Source: an uncultured Achromobacter sp. (GTDB lineage: Bacteria > Pseudomonadota > Gammaproteobacteria > Burkholderiales > Burkholderiaceae_B). Taken from it: 6,156 nucleotides of DNA. The notes beneath the pieces are model-generated. The model saw nothing but the letters and a program-made list of their open reading frames with translations. It was not told where the DNA came from and made no database searches. Position 1 is the stretch's first letter. Every line of letters starts with the position of its first letter. The stretch covers positions 1 through 6,156 of the forward strand of contig CAJYKY010000053.1 in NCBI GenBank assembly GCA_913775005.1, in the 5' to 3' direction. Shown here one piece after another: positions 5,906 to 6,156 of this stretch. The position numbers were made by a program, and so were the translations under genes.

Positions 5906-6156
5906 ATGCCCACCGCCGCTCATGCCCGCCCCACTCCGCTGCAAGTCGATCTGGCACGACTGATCGCACAAGACATCGTGGCCGGGCGCCACGCGCCGGG
6001 CGACCATCTTTCCGAAGAAGCACTGGGCACAACCTACGAGGTGTCGCGCACGCCGGTACGCGGCGCGTTGCGGCTACTGGCGGCGCAGGGCCTGATCACG
6101 CATCGTCCGAACAGCGGCTACACGGTGGCGGAACATGCGGCGAAGCAAGCGGCAAC
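5906..6156 (+). CDS. GntR-family transcriptional regulator (partial, N-terminal DNA-binding domain only)
   Basis: Cytoplasmic DNA-binding regulator; the frame is open from ATG 5906 to the right edge (83 codons). After a short Pro/Ala leader, residues 12-75 form a typical GntR winged helix-turn-helix. It reads LARLIAQDIVAGRHAPGDHL (16-35), then SEEALGTTYEVSRTPVRGAL (36-55), then LLAAQGLITHRPNSGYTVAE (57-76). The recognition segment VSRTPVR is canonical. Position 53 is Gly where Glu (VREAL) is usual. The effector domain lies beyond the window, so the subfamily (FCD/FadR-like or other) cannot be assigned. No upstream in-frame start or clear ribosome-binding site is seen. ATG 5906 is the only start that keeps the whole domain; the preceding leader is pyrimidine-rich. 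Its divergent position next to the transporter/amidohydrolase operon suggests it controls that operon, probably as a repressor relieved by the transported compound or its product. Confidence 0.92.
   Translation, partial: MPTAAHARPTPLQVDLARLIAQDIVAGRHAPGDHLSEEALGTTYEVSRTPVRGALRLLAAQGLITHRPNSGYTVAEHAAKQAA

Noticed and set aside
5810..6007. Minus-strand 65-codon open frame over the GntR start
   Set aside because: It overlaps the well-supported winged-helix coding sequence on the other strand and has no recognisable features.

Overview
This GC-rich window (roughly 60 % or more by eye) looks like a chromosomal segment of a beta-proteobacterium. Codon choice, very tight gene packing and the type of gene set resemble Bordetella/Achromobacter-like Alcaligenaceae. 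That assignment is an impression from style, not from a marker gene.

Layout. Five genes read leftwards (minus strand) as one apparent operon, in transcription order: (1) a C45-family autoproteolytic acyltransferase/amidohydrolase, 5655-4549; (2) a secreted family-5 extracellular solute-binding protein, 4526-2934; (3) a DppB-type permease, 2927-1983; (4) a DppC-type permease, 1975-1151; (5) a double-domain Dpp/Gsi-type ABC ATPase starting at 1154 and running off the left edge of the window. Gaps are 22, 6 and 7 nt, followed by a 4-nt ATGA overlap, so translational coupling is likely. A GntR-family regulator starts at 5906 on the plus strand and runs off the right edge. The 250-bp divergent spacer (5656-5905) holds a small AT-rich island with a promoter-like and operator-like arrangement, and a short hairpin in the leader of the operon.

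How the parts may work together. The binding protein would capture a small amide-containing or peptide-like compound in the periplasm. The two permeases and the ATPase would move it across the inner membrane. The C45 enzyme has no export signal and carries the Gly-Cys self-cleavage site and Asn/Asp motif of its family, so it would cut or transfer an acyl group on the imported compound in the cytoplasm. The divergent GntR protein is the natural candidate for a ligand-responsive repressor. The solute-binding protein appears to lack the aspartate that grips the free amino end of peptides in OppA/DppA. Together with the amidohydrolase, this fits an N-blocked (N-acyl) substrate better than ordinary di- or oligopeptides. 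The substrate cannot be named from sequence alone.

No RNA genes, insertion sequences, CRISPR arrays, phage genes or clear rho-independent terminators were seen.
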